From the NCBI RefSeq assembly GCF_900100385.1, contig NZ_FNFC01000003.1, positions 62,001 to 126,000 on the forward strand: a stretch of DNA of 64,000 bases, read 5' to 3'. The notes below the pieces were generated by a model, which made no database searches, was not told the DNA's origin, and was given only the letters and a program-made list of their open reading frames with translations. A program made the translations under genes and the position numbers. The DNA comes from Halovenus aranensis (lineage in GTDB: Archaea > Halobacteriota > Halobacteria > Halobacteriales > Haloarculaceae). Positions 63,460 through 64,000 of this stretch are shown piece by piece; the first letter of the stretch is position 1; each line of letters opens with the position of its first letter.

Positions 63460-63654
63460 TCAGTTGAGCGTAAGGTAGCGGTGTACTTCGAGCAGCAAGA
63501 CCACCAGCAACAGCGCAAACGTGGGCCACCAGATGAGTGCCCCGAACGAGAACACGCCGAGAAACGTCGTCACGGCGCTGGCCGCGAGCGCGACCGCTGT
63601 GAGCGCGTAGACAAGAACGTACCCCATTCGCTCTAGGAGGATATATCCCTGCAT
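63460..63654 (-). CDS. 64-residue two-helix membrane protein, unknown
   Basis: A small membrane protein with two hydrophobic segments (about 11-33, VLVYALTAVALAASAVTTFLGV, and 38-56, GALIWWPTFALLLVVLLLE) and little else. The start could also be the ATG at codon 10; the AT-rich box at about 63680-63690, about 30 bases before 63654, favours the longer form. It follows the thioredoxin reductase gene on the same strand. No family recognised. The stretch 63311-63459 shows no gene. Confidence 0.65.
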   Translation of the reverse strand: MQGYILLERMGYVLVYALTAVALAASAVTTFLGVFSFGALIWWPTFALLLVVLLLEVHRYLTLN

Positions 63655-63699
63655 CGTGGTGGGCGTCTATTCGCCCGGTAGTAAAATAAGTATCAGTTA

Positions 63700-64000
63700 T
63701 CAGTCGTCGTCAGCCGTCGCCTGTGGGGCCGCAGTGTCGCGCTCGGGGACGTCTTCGAGGTATTCGTCGGCATCGAGAGCCGCCTTGACGCCCATCCCGC
63801 CGGCGGTGGCCGCCTGCTGGTAGTGGTGGTCGACCACGTCGCCGGCCCCGAAGATGCCGCCGACACCGGTCCGGGTCTGGCCGCCGCCGTCGCCGCCCTG
63901 TACCGTGACATAGCCCGTCTCGTCGAGTTCGACACCGGTGCCTTCGAAGTACTCGGTGTTTGGCGTGTGGCCGATTGCGTAGAAGACGGCACCCACGTCC
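63700..64000 (-). CDS. trxB: Thioredoxin reductase, C-terminal part (runs off the window)
   Basis: The last ~100 residues of an FAD/NADPH thioredoxin reductase: GAVFYAIGHTPNTEYFEGTGVELDETGYV, then the FAD-binding GIFGAGDVVDHHYQQAATAGGMGVKAALDADEYLEDV and an acidic tail. The N-terminus with the CxxC site lies beyond 64000 and cannot be judged. A glycine-rich insert (GGDGGGQTRTG) precedes the GAGD motif. Confidence 0.88.
   Translation of the reverse strand, partial: DVGAVFYAIGHTPNTEYFEGTGVELDETGYVTVQGGDGGGQTRTGVGGIFGAGDVVDHHYQQAATAGGMGVKAALDADEYLEDVPERDTAAPQATADDD

Overview
The window is chromosomal DNA of a halophilic archaeon (class Halobacteria). The evidence is a very acidic proteome (Asp/Glu-rich proteins with few Lys), GC-rich coding DNA, AT-rich TATA boxes placed about 27 bases before start codons (leaderless mRNAs), Tat-type lipoprotein signals, an A-type ATP synthase operon, halocyanin, archaellum/pilin parts and haloarchaeal domain families. 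The genus cannot be fixed from this stretch. No rRNA, CRISPR array, transposase or integrase was seen, so most of it is ordinary core genome, with two inteins as the clear mobile elements.

Layout. 0-4.6 kb: an RsmC-like methyltransferase, then ribosomal protein L18Ae, prefoldin alpha and FtsY, then chorismate synthase. 4.7-9.9 kb: a three-domain halocyanin, proline dehydrogenase, a 29-residue leaderless ORF, pdxT, hisE and a convergent etfBA pair. 10-13.2 kb: a membrane-anchored winged-helix regulator, a secreted protein and a type IV pilin. 13.2-23.2 kb: a VTE3-like quinone methyltransferase divergent from the ATP synthase genes atpHIKECFAB and atpD, with two tiny membrane-protein genes between atpB and atpD. 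23.2-28.7 kb: zinc-ribbon protein, PiT phosphate permease, CNNM/CBS/CorC transporter, a glutaredoxin-like / cysteine-free redoxin / YrdC operon and a Cas4-like protein.

28.7-37.8 kb: the replicative helicase MCM interrupted by two inteins (extein 698 aa out of 1749 aa), then an archaellum/chemotaxis-flavoured cluster (FlaD/E-domain protein, ParA, CheW, unknown protein, winged-helix protein) and a 52-residue FG-rich membrane microprotein. 37.9-42 kb: two flavin oxidoreductases and haloarchaeal proteins of unknown function. 42.2-48.9 kb: a dipeptide/oligopeptide ABC transporter (dppABCDF) whose second permease carries an in-frame amber codon. 48.9-50.7 kb: TrkA flanked by two stand-alone RAM-domain proteins.

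50.8-64 kb: tRNA-Leu(UAA), cyclophilin, TYW1, M29 aminopeptidase, ArgS, a histone-fold-like DUF1931 protein, a zinc ABC transporter (znuACB) with a palindrome over its TATA box, an inositol-monophosphatase family protein, a DUF63 membrane protein, an E1-like/YcaO fusion, a STAS-like protein, a small membrane protein and the C-terminus of a thioredoxin reductase that runs off the right edge.

The items most worth a second look are the nonsense codon in dppC, the paired MCM inteins with added HTH segments, the all-glutamine axial position in the triplicated halocyanin, the YcaO fusion with no visible substrate, the FlaD/E-ParA-CheW cluster and four small ORFs with well-placed promoters. DUF numbers are given from memory and should be confirmed by a domain search.
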